Position numbers and translations under genes: made by a program
Origin: Byssochlamys sp. IMV 00236
Lineage: Eukaryota; Ascomycota; Eurotiomycetes; Eurotiales; Thermoascaceae
Length of the DNA: 64,000 bases
Assembly: GCA_001931875.2 (NCBI GenBank)
Contig: MSJH02000805.1
Coordinates: 124,001-188,000, forward strand
Reading direction: 5' to 3'
Shown: in pieces, positions 1 through 11,132 of the stretch
How the letters are laid out: the number at the start of each line of letters is the position of its first letter
Numbering within the stretch: position 1 is the first letter of the stretch
Notes under the pieces: generated by a model
What the model saw: only the letters and a program-made list of their open reading frames with translations
Told to the model about the DNA's origin: nothing
Database searches by the model: none

Positions 1-346
1 CGCCACGACCAATACTGACCCTGGTACTCTGCGCTGATTTCCAGCCATCGGTACGGCTACATAAGCGCTTCTTGAGTTGGCATTGTTTCAGGCAGCTATT
101 TCCAGATTCAGAAAGGGTAAATCCATGATGGATCCGCTCAAACGGACCATATGACTAGGGGAAAAGTGTGAACAGTTCCTTTGTGTGAGACACCGACCCC
201 TCTTATATGTTCTCTCATCGGACCAGCTTTCTTTTGGTTTCTTAATCACTACTCAGTTTGATTGATACACCTCCCTCCTCAGCTCTACTCTATTGAATCC
301 TTTCTATTTTGATTTATCAAAGAACACCCTTTATTATCAAAACAAA
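1..346. other. upstream region of the dehydrogenase gene, no gene seen
   Basis: No open frame worth calling. The last 100 bases are pyrimidine-rich and then A-rich, which is the usual look of a fungal 5' leader, and run into a good start context (AACAAAATGG) at the next gene. Confidence 0.5.
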
Positions 347-1416
347 ATGGCTTCGTGGGATGTAAAAGGGAAGTTCGCTATTGTTACCGGTGCCGGCAGT
401 GGTATGTCCTTTTCTAGGTTTTACGTAGGATGTCGTCCCCAAACTGATTCTGCTATACGCAATAGGCATTAATCATGCATTTGCTGAGCAACTGCTTAAT
501 GCTGGTTGCTCTGTGATATTTGCTGATATTACACTACGCCCCGAAGCTGAAGCGACAATCTCCAAGTTTCCTCACCCTGCAAAGGATGGAAACCCCTCCG
601 CTGTGTTTCACCGAATGGACCAGTCCGATTGGTCCCAGATCGCTGCTACATGGGATTTTGCCTTGCAGACATTCGGTAGAGTTGATCTGCTTTGTCCTGG
701 CGCTGGTATTTGGTATGTATTTGGATCCCTTTACACATCGGGAGACCTCCTCTCTACCTTTCTTTCCACTAACCATGCGAAGGGAGCCTCCGTCGAGCGC
801 CTTTTGGAACCCCCCTGGCATTTCACCTCTCTCCAAAGACAACCCCAACAGTGCACCTGGTTCCTACCATATTCTGGCTGTCAACCTCATGGGTCCTGTT
901 CGATTTGCCCAGATCGCTATCGACTACTGGCTGAAGAACAAGATTGCAGGTAACCTGCTCCTGGTTGCTTCTCAGAGCGCGTATTTACCAACTATCGGAA
1001 CACCTCTGTACAATACAAGCAAGGGAGGCCTTACGACTTTCACTTTGAGTCTAGCGCAGATGAAGGCTCGTCTCAACATTCGAGTTGCTTGCATGTGCCC
1101 ATCTACTACCTTCACTCCTGCTGTTTTGCAGGAATACTGCAAGGACAAGGTCCGGGAGATTGATATGAACATGACAGCCACTGAATGCGCAGAGGTAATG
1201 CTGCGTATAGTCACTGAGGCCCGGTATGGTGATGGAAACGTGGTGGAGGCTATGCAATTTGGAACCAAAGAGAAATCCGAAGTCAGAGTACGCAATGTGC
1301 CGTATCAATTGTTGTTACCAGAAATCGACTTCAGTGGGGAGTTCTCTGGTAAGAATATCCTGGCTGAGGAGGAAAAGCTATGGAAGAGATTGGAGACCAA
1401 TGGTATGGGTCCTTGA
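347..1416 (+). CDS. short-chain dehydrogenase/reductase (15-PGDH-like), 3 exons
   Basis: Exons 347-401, 466-712 and 783-1416 give 311 aa. Both introns (64 and 70 nt) start GTATGT; the second has a CTAAC branch site just before its AG. Joining them restores the Rossmann start TGAGSGI across intron 1 and the continuous frame across intron 2, which the unspliced frames break. The catalytic triad is visible as Ser in LLVASQSAY and Tyr/Lys in the YNTSK motif. The protein should be a cytosolic NAD(P)-dependent oxidoreductase; the family resembles fungal proteins annotated near 15-hydroxyprostaglandin dehydrogenase, but the substrate cannot be read from the sequence. There is no signal peptide. It converges on the secreted peptidase gene, about 390 bases away. 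Confidence 0.9.
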
Positions 1417-1808
1417 TGGTCGAAGGTTCGGCATCAGGGGCTGCTTGTAGGTGTTAGAGATCAAATCTTCTACAATCTGAAGCCTTTAGTATCCCCGACT
1501 CCAGTTACTCTGTATAAGTCAAAGAAAATAACATGTCTGCTATCTGCATGTAAACTAGCTGCTGCCATTAATTGCAGAGCTTGAAACGGAAAGAGCCCTT
1601 CAGGCTATTCTCCCGTTCTTAGTGTCCATTGTTTTAGAAAGATGGCGTAGTGATATTTCTATGTCTGTGATACTGCTTGTACTACCACCTTGTGGAAGAT
1701 ATGACTTTGTAATTGTATAATGGGCTCGGATATTGATCATAAGCAACTAACAACAAATTCTATTTCCCAGCTTCCTTCCGCGTGTTATATGTGTGTGAAA
1801 CATGATGC
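1417..1808. other. convergent 3' intergenic spacer
   Basis: About 390 bases between the 3' ends of the dehydrogenase and the peptidase. It is AT-rich with no open frame and presumably holds both 3' UTRs. Confidence 0.5.
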
Positions 1809-2669
1809 TTAACCCTTATATGTTACCACGAGCTCGTCGTCCAATACAATAGCCTTGCTTATTGTCTTCCCATCTTGCACCATATTTACCAATTGAGACT
1901 CTGAAACACCAACTTTCTTCCCGTTAACAGTAGCATGAGCACCTGTAAATGCCACACTGCCATAATCAGCGAATGGTGCCAGAGATTCCGAACCACCGAT
2001 AATAAGCGAGAAGTCTTCGACGATCCACTCAGCAGTCGCTCCGCAGAGAGCTGGAGATTCGGTCTTCCAGGTATGACGGACATCGGTCCCCTCAGTCAAG
2101 TTTTCAAGAATTGTATATCCCGTGCTGTTGCTTGTTGCGGTCACAGTGACTTTGATCTCATCGCCGGCTTCAACATCAAAGTTATCGAAGGTGGTTAACG
2201 CCTGAGCAGGAAACCATTCGTACCAGGCGTTAAATGATGTGATGCCGTCCTCGATGCACCAAGAGGCACCAGCTTGTATGAGACCGCCATTGGGGCAGTC
2301 GGCGCCGTCACCATCGATACCAACCCAAGCGCACCCGCAATAGGCAGTTGAAGAATTTCCTCCCAAGGGCACTTCAGGATAAGGCACAGTAAATGTTCCA
2401 GTCACACTGGTGATGTCTGATGATTGAATGAGTGCACCAGCCCAGTTCGAGAACGTCAAGGTATTTTTATTCTCTGTATTTGGCCCTTCGACGATCGGGG
2501 GCTCGATTTGTATCCCGGCATTACTGTGGATACGGCTATAAGCAGATGGTATATTGAGTGAGCGAGGGCCACGCATTTCATGAAGGGATGGATGGCCCAT
2601 TGGCGAACCAATGCAGATACTTGCAAGCAAGCATGTCATCAGTACTGGAATAGAAGCCATTTTGAGCAC
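1809..2669 (-). CDS. secreted glutamic peptidase (aspergillopepsin II / eqolisin family G1)
   Basis: A single exon of 286 aa; a second Met at codon 4 could be the real start and would move it to 2660. Residues 4-21 form a signal peptide, followed by a propeptide to about residue 70 and the beta-sandwich peptidase domain. Family landmarks are all present: NWAGA near 75-79, WVGIDG near 115-120, the catalytic Gln in LIQAG (about Q132) and the catalytic Glu in AEWIVED (about E214). Paired Cys residues support secretion. Length matches A. niger aspergillopepsin II (about 280 aa). Eqolisins are acid endopeptidases active at low pH outside the cell, so a role in extracellular protein digestion is expected. 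No intron is needed. Confidence 0.95.
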   Translation of the reverse strand: MLKMASIPVLMTCLLASICIGSPMGHPSLHEMRGPRSLNIPSAYSRIHSNAGIQIEPPIVEGPNTENKNTLTFSNWAGALIQSSDITSVTGTFTVPYPEVPLGGNSSTAYCGCAWVGIDGDGADCPNGGLIQAGASWCIEDGITSFNAWYEWFPAQALTTFDNFDVEAGDEIKVTVTATSNSTGYTILENLTEGTDVRHTWKTESPALCGATAEWIVEDFSLIIGGSESLAPFADYGSVAFTGAHATVNGKKVGVSESQLVNMVQDGKTISKAIVLDDELVVTYKG

Positions 2670-3085
2670 AATTGAAAGCCCGCGAGATCTGGGAAAATTG
2701 AGAAATGCGAGGTGTCTACGTTTCTACTGATAGAAGGTGCTCGTCGTATTTATTTTTCTACTTGTCCATAGCATGTATGTATATACGTTGTCGCATCCGG
2801 CGAGACCAAATTGAAGAGTTCTGGGTTTTTAGGCCGAGAGGTACGATGCACATCAACTTATATCCGCGACAAGGAAATATCATGTTCTAGGCCCGATTTA
2901 AGTCTACACCATTGCAGCTTTTTGTGATATATTATCTGCAAGCGGAAATGTTGACGGTTTTTAGGTTCGGGTTAGCTAGCTATGTACTCGCACATGCCAC
3001 GGGCCATGTGCAACTGTGCAGAACCATGGCATTTTTACCCACGTTTAAAAGAATCTCATAATCAATAGCGTGCTTTCACATTAGC
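2670..3085. other. upstream region of the glutamic peptidase
   Basis: No supported gene. A 61-codon plus-strand frame (2705-2890) has no recognisable features and lies where the peptidase promoter is expected. Confidence 0.4.
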
Positions 3086-3512
3086 TTATCCGATCTCGTA
3101 CGTGACTGTGTATTTGTCTGCAAGATCCATCGAACATTTGCGGTACTGGTTCTCCCCAGATCCAGAATCCTGGAACCGGCTAGCTTGAAGCTTAGTAGGA
3201 CCTTGTCCTGAACAATAGCATGTTAAACTCTCAGAATAGGTGTTTATTTGCACGCATACGTAGCAGATGGTCAAAATCAGGAATTTTCATGAGCTTCCTT
3301 CCCTTACTCCCATCTGAGCTGCTCTCGCTGAACCCGACGCTTATATCTACCTCGTTTGGGGTCGGTCTATAGCTTTGAAAACCCACCTTTCCGATATAGT
3401 CTCCGTATTTATACGTATCAGACAGTGCACTATTGCTAGCACCAGAAGTCTGGGTATACGGAGTTCCGAAGGTGACTGCGGTGTATGGTAGAGCGGCGCA
3501 AAGTTGTGTCAC
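3086..3512 (-). pseudogene. 5'-truncated gene remnant next to 5S rRNA
   Basis: Two exon-like pieces, 3308-3512 and 3086-3207, join through a good intron: donor GTAAGG, a TTAAC branch site and acceptor TTGTTCAG, about 100 nt. Splicing gives one frame of about 108 residues that ends in YTVTYEIG and a stop. The first piece opens at an acceptor-like CAG at 3513. Upstream of that no start codon with an open frame is seen, and 140 bases further lies the 5S gene. I do not recognise the family; the Thr/Tyr/Ser-rich sequence has beta-strand character. I read it as the 3' half of a gene whose 5' half was lost, possibly when the 5S copy arrived. A live gene with an unseen short first exon is still possible. 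Confidence 0.45.
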
Positions 3513-3651
3513 CTGCACTCGTCCTGAGTGTGTACCTACTCCATCATGCCATTCGCACTCCTTCTAGACGTTAGAGACTGATTAAAATTAACTGTGTCCG
3601 ATATCCAGTGGAAAAAAAGGACTATTAAGAGAAAAAAGTACAAAAATAAAA

Positions 3652-3770
3652 ACATACAACAGCAGGGATTCGCTGGTGGTCACCCACCCAACTACTAACC
3701 TGCCGGCGTGTGGCTTAAGTACGGCTGAGCGGACGGGAAGCCCTGTTTTCCACACCCTATGGTCGTATGT
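3652..3770 (-). rRNA. 5S ribosomal RNA (copy 1)
   Basis: The minus strand reads ACATACGACCATAGGGTGTG at its 5' end and contains the fungal 5S box A/C internal promoter region, ending in GTTGTATGT followed by a T run that serves as the Pol III terminator. Every base matches the second copy at 39066-39184. Single dispersed 5S genes are normal in Aspergillus and related fungi. The 119-nt length fits the family. Confidence 0.95.
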
Positions 3771-4215
3771 GCTTGTTAATCAGTTGAAAGGGTAAATATA
3801 GTCAGGATAAAAATAGGAAGGTTCCAAGGTTTGGTGGTTTGTCTTAAGACGGAGATGTATATAGTTAGCGCTTCCATTACGGCTCATCACTCGTGTAAGA
3901 TTTTAGCAGTGTTCAAGGTATGAGAGCCGAGTCCAGCCTTATTTCCCCTACAAACGCTACCGAGCTGAATTGGCGGTGACATGTAGATCGGGATTTAAGC
4001 TGAATGCAAGATTACTCAGTTCGCAGGAACTCATCTTACCTGCATTGAAGCTAGACAAAACAATAATACGAGATTTTCCCGAGTACCCCGTTCCGGCTCC
4101 GTCGGATTGCATTCAGGGCACTTCTGTCTGTGGGAGGAGGAAAAAATAACCGGAATTCCTTATACTGTCTAGATAGAGAGAGGACGGAATGTGCAAAAAC
4201 AAAAAAAGAAGGCCA
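3771..4215. other. intergenic, between 5S and tRNA-Ile
   Basis: About 445 bases with no open frame worth calling. It should contain the upstream region of the 5S gene and the terminator of the tRNA (T run just below 4216 on the minus strand). Confidence 0.4.
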
Positions 4216-4289
4216 TGGTCCCGACGAGGGTCGAACTCGCGACCTTGGCGTTATTAGCACCACGCTCTAACCGACTGAGCTACGGGACC
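4216..4289 (-). tRNA. tRNA-Ile (anticodon AAT), intronless
   Basis: A complete 74-nt cloverleaf reads on the minus strand. The acceptor is GGTCCCG paired with CGGGACC, the D-stem GCTC/GAGC, the anticodon stem TGGTG/CGCCA with loop CTAATAA, and the T-arm GCGAG-TTCGACC-CTCGT, with A as the discriminator base. The loop gives anticodon AAT, which reads Ile codons after conversion to inosine. A T-rich terminator follows within about 10 bases. Confidence 0.95.
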
Positions 4290-5368
4290 TGATTGGATGG
4301 TGAGGTCGACCTTACTATAAATTATGAAGGCGACCAGTTCTGACCGTTATGAATCTAGAACTGCTCCAGTTACGGACAGATTAAGAATATACTGCGCTGT
4401 TTCTGCAGCGAAGATGGTGTTAAAGTGACGGTCAAAGTGTTGTCTGGCCTTCTATACATGTTATATAAGTGTATTATACTGCATAGAGTAAGAATTGAGT
4501 CGAAAACTCGAATGTGAGACATAGGGAGACGGGTATTCGTGGATAAATATATTTAGCTGACTGCGCTCAGATCTGCCTTGACGCAAGTAATACGCTGCAC
4601 TGCAGGAGCACACCATTCACACCATCCGTATATAAGAACAATCCAGACCTGCCAATTGCACCCGAATCTAGTCTACCAGGCCATCTTCCCACGCGAACCG
4701 GTCATCAGGTTCTGATCTAGACTACAGCATTGCAAGCCTGTTACTGTACACTTCTCAAAACGAACCAGTCAGTCTCGACAGATTTCTTGTTGTTGACTAG
4801 AGACAGTTAAAACATCGCAGCTAACCATGTACCATAAGCTGGACGTTACATCACACCAGACACCCTTGACTGGTTCAGTGATATCAGCCCGAACCGAGAA
4901 ACAGAGCCCTACGGGAGATTGAATCATCACCAAAGTTTAATTATCAACGTGTGGCTGTTTCTATCTATGGATATGTTCACATGACCTGTACTTATATTAT
5001 GCCAGGCACTGAACTAGAGTAGATGATCGGTAGATTACAGCGGATGTGCTTGTCTTCCCATCACTGATTCATCGAAGGATTCGCAGAAAATCCCTAACTT
5101 CACCGAGTTAGCTATCCTGTACCCCATATATCGTGTTACTGATAGACTGCTGATCCCCCTGAAACATATTATATCATCGATCGCGCGAGAACAACGCCAA
5201 CATGGACCCTAAGAGCCACAGCGGCAGAGAAACAGTTCGATATACAGAATCCATAAACACCGATCAAAAAGAAAGCTAGAAAAACAATATTCCGGCTTTA
5301 TATGGATACGAACCAAAATACCCCAGAACCACGTGACGAAGAGGCAAAAAAAGAAATTGCTGGATAAT
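4290..5368. other. gene-poor spacer between two tRNA genes
   Basis: About 1.1 kb, AT-rich, with no frame long enough or coherent enough to call, and no repeat that I can see. Confidence 0.4.
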
Positions 5369-5512
5369 TGCCCCCACGCGGGATCGAACCGCGGGCCTCA
5401 GTATATCGAGGTATAATACAACTAGGATCTATTAGTAACAATGAAATAGGAGGTGTTTTTGAGAGGTAAATCTTAACATACGTACTGCGCTCTACCACTG
5501 AGCTATAAGGGC
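5369..5512 (-). tRNA. intron-containing tRNA, isotype uncertain (possibly Ile-TAT)
   Basis: The minus strand gives acceptor GCCCTTA paired with TGGGGGC (two G-U pairs), D-arm GCTC-AGTGGTA-GAGC, anticodon stem CAGTA/TACTG and T-arm CGCGG-TTCGATC-CCGCG, with discriminator A and a T7 terminator 12 bases on. The gene is 144 nt, so an intron of about 72 nt sits in the anticodon loop, long for a fungal tRNA. With the canonical cut after position 37 the anticodon reads TAT (Ile). Position 33 would then be G rather than the nearly universal T, so the isotype is unsure and a pseudogene is possible. Confidence 0.7.
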
Positions 5513-7730
5513 TGTTGTTGTGCTTGCGTAGCGATTTTAGGCATTTTCAATTGCAAGTTCGTGTAGGGTATCTAGTTATGATTATTGAGCGCGGAATGAT
5601 AAAATAAAGAGAGATTGTTTTTAGTACTATTATAAGCCCATACCCGAGGGGAACTAAAAGACTAAAGTGAGGATGATTACTGCAGACTCCAGAGAGAACG
5701 AGCCTGAGTTAACTTACCACTTCCCTCCCCTAATGATTGTTAGTTCGGTGGAGCGAATTATACCTGTCTGACTAATATTCTGCCTGTTCTATTCTCCCAA
5801 CTACCATTTAGATACCAGAGATTCGGTTCTGTTCCTCCTAGAATAGAAGGCGGTGGTGTAAGCTTCTTGCCACAGGGCCCACGATACTACTAACAATCTT
5901 TAGGGGAGGGAAGTGGTAGAGTACCATACTCCAGAGAAAGAGCCGAGCCAGAGTGCTTTTACCGTACGGCGTATAGGGGAAATCTGATCGAACCGTGGAA
6001 AATTTCCATCTATCTACACGCTTTTCGTGGGGACCGCACAATTCTACGGTACTGTAAGTCGATTGTGTCATCGGTCGCCCGTCGTCTCGGACGATAAGAA
6101 AAGAAAAGACCGCATAATGGGTTTCTATCAGAGAAAAAGAACCATTGTGGTAAGATTAGGAAGGGGGCCTATACATACCGCAGCTACAAACGATGCGCCA
6201 CCCTCACCAATTGAATATGAGGTGAGATGGAGAGAAAAGGAAAAAAACATCAGAATAGCAACTCCGTATATCTACTCCGTAGAGTAGGTAGTAGTAAAGT
6301 CAATTACATTGGTCTCTAACTTATCTACTCTGTAAAGCATGATACCCTCGCAACGAAGAAGCAATAATCACTACTACTAGTAGCGCCGCGGCGCAAGGTC
6401 CTTCAGGAACGGGTAAATCCTGGATCCGAAGTGCCAAGTGTGGGGTAAAAACAGCTGGGAAACTCAGATTGTGCGCCGTTTGACGTAGCTTGAATGAAGA
6501 TCTTTACCTATGCCCTCGGTACTCCTTTCTTGGCCAGCACAGGAATATGTGATGGACAAAAGAGACTCAAATCTATTGCGTGTACACTCTGTGCCTTCAT
6601 TTCACTTTGATGTTTCAACCTGGAATGGCTCAGCTAGAAGGAGCGGTGTATGTAAGTGATCTACTCTCAAGAAATGAAATTGGGAGTGTAGTAAGAAATG
6701 TACCTTGTCTTAGTCTAAATAAACGGTGGATGCCTGGGGCTTTGTGATTCAATGTTGAGGTACCCTTTCTACTCTGTACAATCTTATCCTAACTGCTCAA
6801 ATAGATAGATTATTTAGTCTTTGCTAGCTATCTAGTCTAGTTATTATTTGGATAGATCGACACCCACGTTTTCTCCTCGCAGATGCTCGCCACTACTACT
6901 CCGTACCGTGTGTCTCACATTTATCGCTTTGATTTTCCTACTAGTAACGCGATACCCGGAACGGCTGGGATCACCAGATCCCTTTCTTCCAACCTCTCAC
7001 GGAACCTCTAAGAGTCTACAGTAGTACAGCTGGTCTTCCTGCACCCGCCCGCCACTAGTCTCATCTATATATGCCGCGGTCTCACTGAGAAGGAATCCAA
7101 AGGCTGGTCAAGTGGGTAGGAGTAGTATCTGCATGGAGCGTAAGCCAGATCTGATGAGAACAAAAAGAAGAGGTCATGCAAGCCATCTTTGCTTGACTTG
7201 CCACCTACCATATTCCTAGAATCTCACTGGTGGCCCTGGTGGCAGCTGGCAGTGCAGCCTTACGAGGAGTTTTTTTTTTTTTTGGATCTCACAGAGAGAC
7301 CACAGCCTCGGTGGAGAAACCGAAGATGCGCGAAGTCTGTCTTCAACTCCGCAAGGACCGACCGGAAGAACTTGAAGAACGGGAAAAAGTTAGCGTTTGG
7401 ATAACTAGCAGCCAAGGAACGTCATAGGAAAGAATAGTGTCTATCCGACAGGGCCCACGCTCATCGTTGGGGAGTTCTTGGCTGGTAGCGTAGCTCTGTA
7501 ATGTAGCAGGTTCCGCGCCGCCGGACATAAACACGGCGGCGGAAGATCTATTACTAGTACAAAGAAGATATTATTTAAATCCTCGACACGACCCAGTACA
7601 TTCCACACGCATCACACGCCACGACACTTGCGAATCTCTCACTCCTACCTTCCTCTCTTCTCTTCAACCAGATCCTTTGCACAGTAAAGGTCAAGAACAG
7701 TTCATCCATCCACACCATACCGCATACACA
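5513..7730. other. 2.2-kb gene-poor region
   Basis: No gene supported. The short frames on both strands are incoherent. A run of about 15 T lies near 7270, and the last 150 bases form the promoter and leader of the following secreted-protein gene. Confidence 0.4.
7572..7580 (+). promoter_or_regulatory. TATA-like element
   Basis: TATTTAAAT lies about 150 bases upstream of the start codon at 7731, a normal distance for a strongly expressed fungal secreted-protein gene. It is followed by a CT-rich leader that ends in CACA before the ATG. Confidence 0.4.
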
Positions 7731-8403
7731 ATGAAGTTCTCGATCATTTCCTCTCTGGCTCTCCTGGCCTCCGCTGTCATGGCCATGCCTGCCAACCCGG
7801 CCATCCAGCGTCGCCAGGCGAACACCACGATCCCCTTCTATCTGAAGACCAGCGGCGCTGCCAACGACCAGCACAACAACCTCTATGTCACTGCTTACCA
7901 CACTGGTGCTGGATTCAACGACGCCGTTCTCGAGAGCTCCAACCAGAACGCTGCCAAGGCTATCTTGAACGGCACCAACGTTCAGTTTGAACTTGGCACT
8001 CCCTTCCCTTGGGGATTCGACATGGGTAGCGCTACCAACTACGGTGGTAAGTAACCGAACTTCCTTAGAAGGAACATCGAATAGTGTAACTAATGAAAAC
8101 CAATGCAGCCTGGGAATTCGTTCAGATCAACGCTGGCTACGGTACTTCTGGCTTCTCTATCAACTCCAGTGGTCTTGAGTGGAACGCTGAGGACGGCTTC
8201 GGTGGCTGGCTTGGTAAGTAATGACATCTTGGTCCAATTTTTTTACATTTTCGACCAGGACAACTCTTCTGACAGGTACATCTCTAGTCTGCGACTGGTG
8301 GCACAACGCCCCTCAGCTCTTCTACCTCGTCGAGTACTACCAGCCCGAACTCCCCTCAAGCTGCGACAAGGTCCAGCTGAAGCCCGAATACATCTCCGCT
8401 TAA
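7731..8403 (+). CDS. small secreted protein (DUF7907-like), 3 exons
   Basis: Exons 7731-8046, 8109-8213 and 8276-8403 give 182 aa. Both introns (62 nt each) begin GTAAGT and split a Gly codon in phase 1, leaving a continuous frame. Residues 1-18 form a clear signal peptide, then a short pro-region ends in a dibasic-like QRRQ. The mature part is rich in Trp, Tyr, Asn and Gly, with blocks such as YVTAYHTGAGFNDAVL and VCDWWHNAPQLFY. I believe this matches a fungal family of small surface or secreted proteins (DUF7907), though the family number is from memory. The strong codon bias (C-ending codons) and good promoter suggest high expression. The function is unknown. Confidence 0.9.
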
Positions 8404-10118
8404 ACAAGGATGAAAACTACTTCCGACGAAAACCACCTATGACCTCTTGACATGATGGACTTGATACCCGCTGCAATCGAGATTATCTACTCTTAATCGA
8501 CTTGATTTTTGTGTGAAACTGCTGCTTATGATGAGCCATTGACTGCCCAAACTGGGAATGACTTGAGAAAAATTAATGAAAAAGACCAGGAAAAAAAATT
8601 CGACAAGCATTGGGAACGGGATGGTAACGCGATGTTATGGCCCAATCGTGTTGATAGATAGTGTTCATGACTCATACTACTCCTAATTACTAGTTAATAA
8701 TAAGAACACCATACTTATTTTCTCGATGGAATGCCGGCCACACGCGTCTGGAATGTAGCTTGTACCGGAGAGGTAAAACTGCATTGCAGCGTATTTTTCA
8801 TCCGCGCGACGCGTATAACTTGCAATTGTCAGATTCTGCGCATAAGTCAAATCGGAAAGGTTCATCTGCTCAGTCACATATCGACGGTGAGACGATTTTA
8901 CAACATGTCTATACCCGAAGAAAACTCCAGTAAGCACCTGTCTCTACCCCGTTGTTCGTTTCTCCTGACCGACCCACATCGAACTTGAGCGATGTCAATT
9001 CCAACTTTCCAAGTGTTTCTTTGCGATGGCCAGTCCGATGGTTCGCTCGAGCCGAAACCTGGTCTAACCGTGGGACGGCTCTGGAGGAATGACGGAAGGT
9101 CGCCCAAACAAAGATCTGTCTGTTGCACAGCCATTGCAATCGCCACAACTGGAGTAGCGGTAGAATAGCTGCAGGTAGAACAGCAGCTTTCCTTGCAGAG
9201 TATCATAATCCTAGCTAGTTCTTGCTGACAGACCACTTGTCGGTATCCGGAAACCGAGACAATAATAATGTTGTCTGACTCTGTCATCCGGGATCGTGCG
9301 CATCCAAAAATAGTAGTAAAGCAGATCCGGGGGCGCACTCTGGGCAACCAAAAGAGCAAAGCTCCTGGTTGAGCTTCCAGTCAGAGCCAACATGCTGAAC
9401 CGACTAAACTGAGTCTGTGATAGTCTCGCTGAATCCAACATGCCGGCGCTTGAAGCTCCCGAACACTCCAGCAAACCATCTGGGCGAATCGCAGTCACTG
9501 CAGGGCCAGCGAACCATCCAGGCGACGAGGAACAACAAAGACGAGCTGCTAGCCCAAACACTAGATGGTTATGGTTTCTTGTTGACCTGGACCCGGCCTT
9601 TTAGCGTCAAAGCGCGGATCGACGCTTGTTTCCTCTCCTCTTCCACCATCTTCTGCGTCTGCAGAACACCGTCCTCCATGAATTGATTTCTGTCGTCTTG
9701 CTGTGCTCTCTGTGACAGTCACTCGCTTGCTCTCGAGAGCAGACAGTCGTTTTTGTGTTGTGTGTTGTCGCTGCAACCGGTCGTCGCACGTCCCTGTAGT
9801 GGGAAGTCTTGGTCGGTGTTTTGCTTCCGCTGTGTCTCAGTTTGCCCCGGGCGGTCTCCCACGACGCTTTTCGCCCTCTCGTTCGACGTCGACACGGACA
9901 TCTTTTCTCTCGTTGTTTAATCAAAAATTTTGGTGATTTGACTGCCAACTGGAAGAAAGATAGATTCGATCAGGTCGGATCTAGAGACGGTTAGAAATCG
10001 TGGTTGGTCGAACTGAATTGTGTTGAGGACCCCTCCTGTTTCCAGTACCGCTGTGGAGGCTCCTGACGCTTCTCCTTGCGTCCATTATCTCATTTGGACC
10101 TTTTAACTATCAATAACG
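8404..10118. other. 1.7-kb intergenic region
   Basis: No gene supported. Overlapping frames on both strands around 8900-9950 (up to 153 codons) show no signal peptide, domain or plausible splicing. The last 300 bases are CT- and TTG-rich, as in a long 5' leader of the next gene. Confidence 0.4.
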
Positions 10119-11132
10119 ATGCGTTCGTTTACTTTTATCAGTTTGCTGTGTACGTTGCTCGTACTGGCGACGTTCTCTGCTGCATGGCCGTGGCCGCAGG
10201 GTGATACCTTGCGCCATGGCCTCCTCGTAGGAAAGCGGGCAGGTAAGAATCTGATTCAAGGGTGATTTTATCATCGTCATTTTTATTTGCTAACGCCTCG
10301 AATATAGCGACATCAACAACTGAGGCAGCGAAGACAGAGGCGGCAAAGACAGAGGCGTCGAAAACAGAGGCGTCGAAGACAGAGACGGCGAAAAAGACGG
10401 ATGCCGCAGTCACATCAGCACCGACTGCGACCGGAACCAATACCGCCAAAGAGACAGGCACGCATACGGGAAAGGCATCGGGTACATCTAAGACTGGCAC
10501 CGCCAAAGGCACCAAGACGAGTAGCAGCACATCCAGCATCTCCATCAATCCTGCAGCAGGTCCTGGAGGGATCAGTATGCTCACCCCCAGCGCCAATGCC
10601 CAGAGCACCTACTACAAGATTGGCGACTATGTCACCTTCAAGTGGAACTACACCTCTCTCTCGATTACCCCGTCTGCGGTCAACGTTGTGGCTTCATGCA
10701 GCTTGAACAGTGAGACCTACACGCTCTCGCACAACATGAGTGTCCATCCCACGGGAGCAGTGACGTGGGACACTGGAAAATATCAGGCCTCTGCCACGGT
10801 TCCTCTGCTCACGGCGTCCTACACTCTCATCGTCTATGATGTGGACTCGAACCCCAGTGCTGTTGCTAGCGCTGGACACCTGAGCTCGCAGAACCAATAC
10901 ACCTTCGGCATGTACCTGCCTCAGTCGTATACTCCGCTGAATGGTAAGTTGCCCTGAGACCCTGGAGTAGATATGCTGTACTAATGACTATGCAGCCTAC
11001 GAGTGTGTCACTTGCAACGGTGCCATGTCGGAACTGGAGCGCCATGCGCTCGGATTCATGTTTACCATGGCGACGATTACATTTGTCTCCTTCACATGGT
11101 TCGCCGGCGGTTTTGGGGTCTTTTCTACCTAA
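10119..11132 (+). CDS. type I membrane protein with KTEA repeats and a conserved luminal domain (DUF7137-like)
   Basis: Exons 10119-10242, 10308-10943 and 10996-11132 give 298 aa. Introns of 65 and 52 nt have GTAAG donors and phase-1 junctions that keep the frame. Residues 1-22 are a signal peptide ending before AWPWP. After KRA comes a Lys/Thr/Glu/Ala repeat tract (five imperfect 15-nt units), then a Thr/Ser-rich linker that should be heavily O-glycosylated. An immunoglobulin-like domain of about 130 residues follows, and a C-terminal hydrophobic helix (roughly 275-292) ends a few residues before the stop. Fungal proteins of this build are annotated with DUF7137; the number is from memory. 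The topology suggests an ER or surface membrane protein of unknown role. Confidence 0.88.
10322..10396 (+). repeat. 15-nt coding tandem repeat (E-A/T-A/S-K-T/K), five units
   Basis: Five consecutive 15-nt units beginning GAGGC or GAGAC each encode Glu-Ala/Thr-Ala/Ser-Lys-Thr (Lys in the last). Unit differences are mostly third-position or GCG/TCG changes. The repeat is in frame inside the membrane-protein gene and starts 14 bases after its first intron. Its copy number probably varies between strains. Confidence 0.85.

Noticed and set aside
8898..9948. Frames of 113-153 codons on the minus strand
   Set aside because: Overlap other frames, have no start context or family resemblance, and break up on extension.
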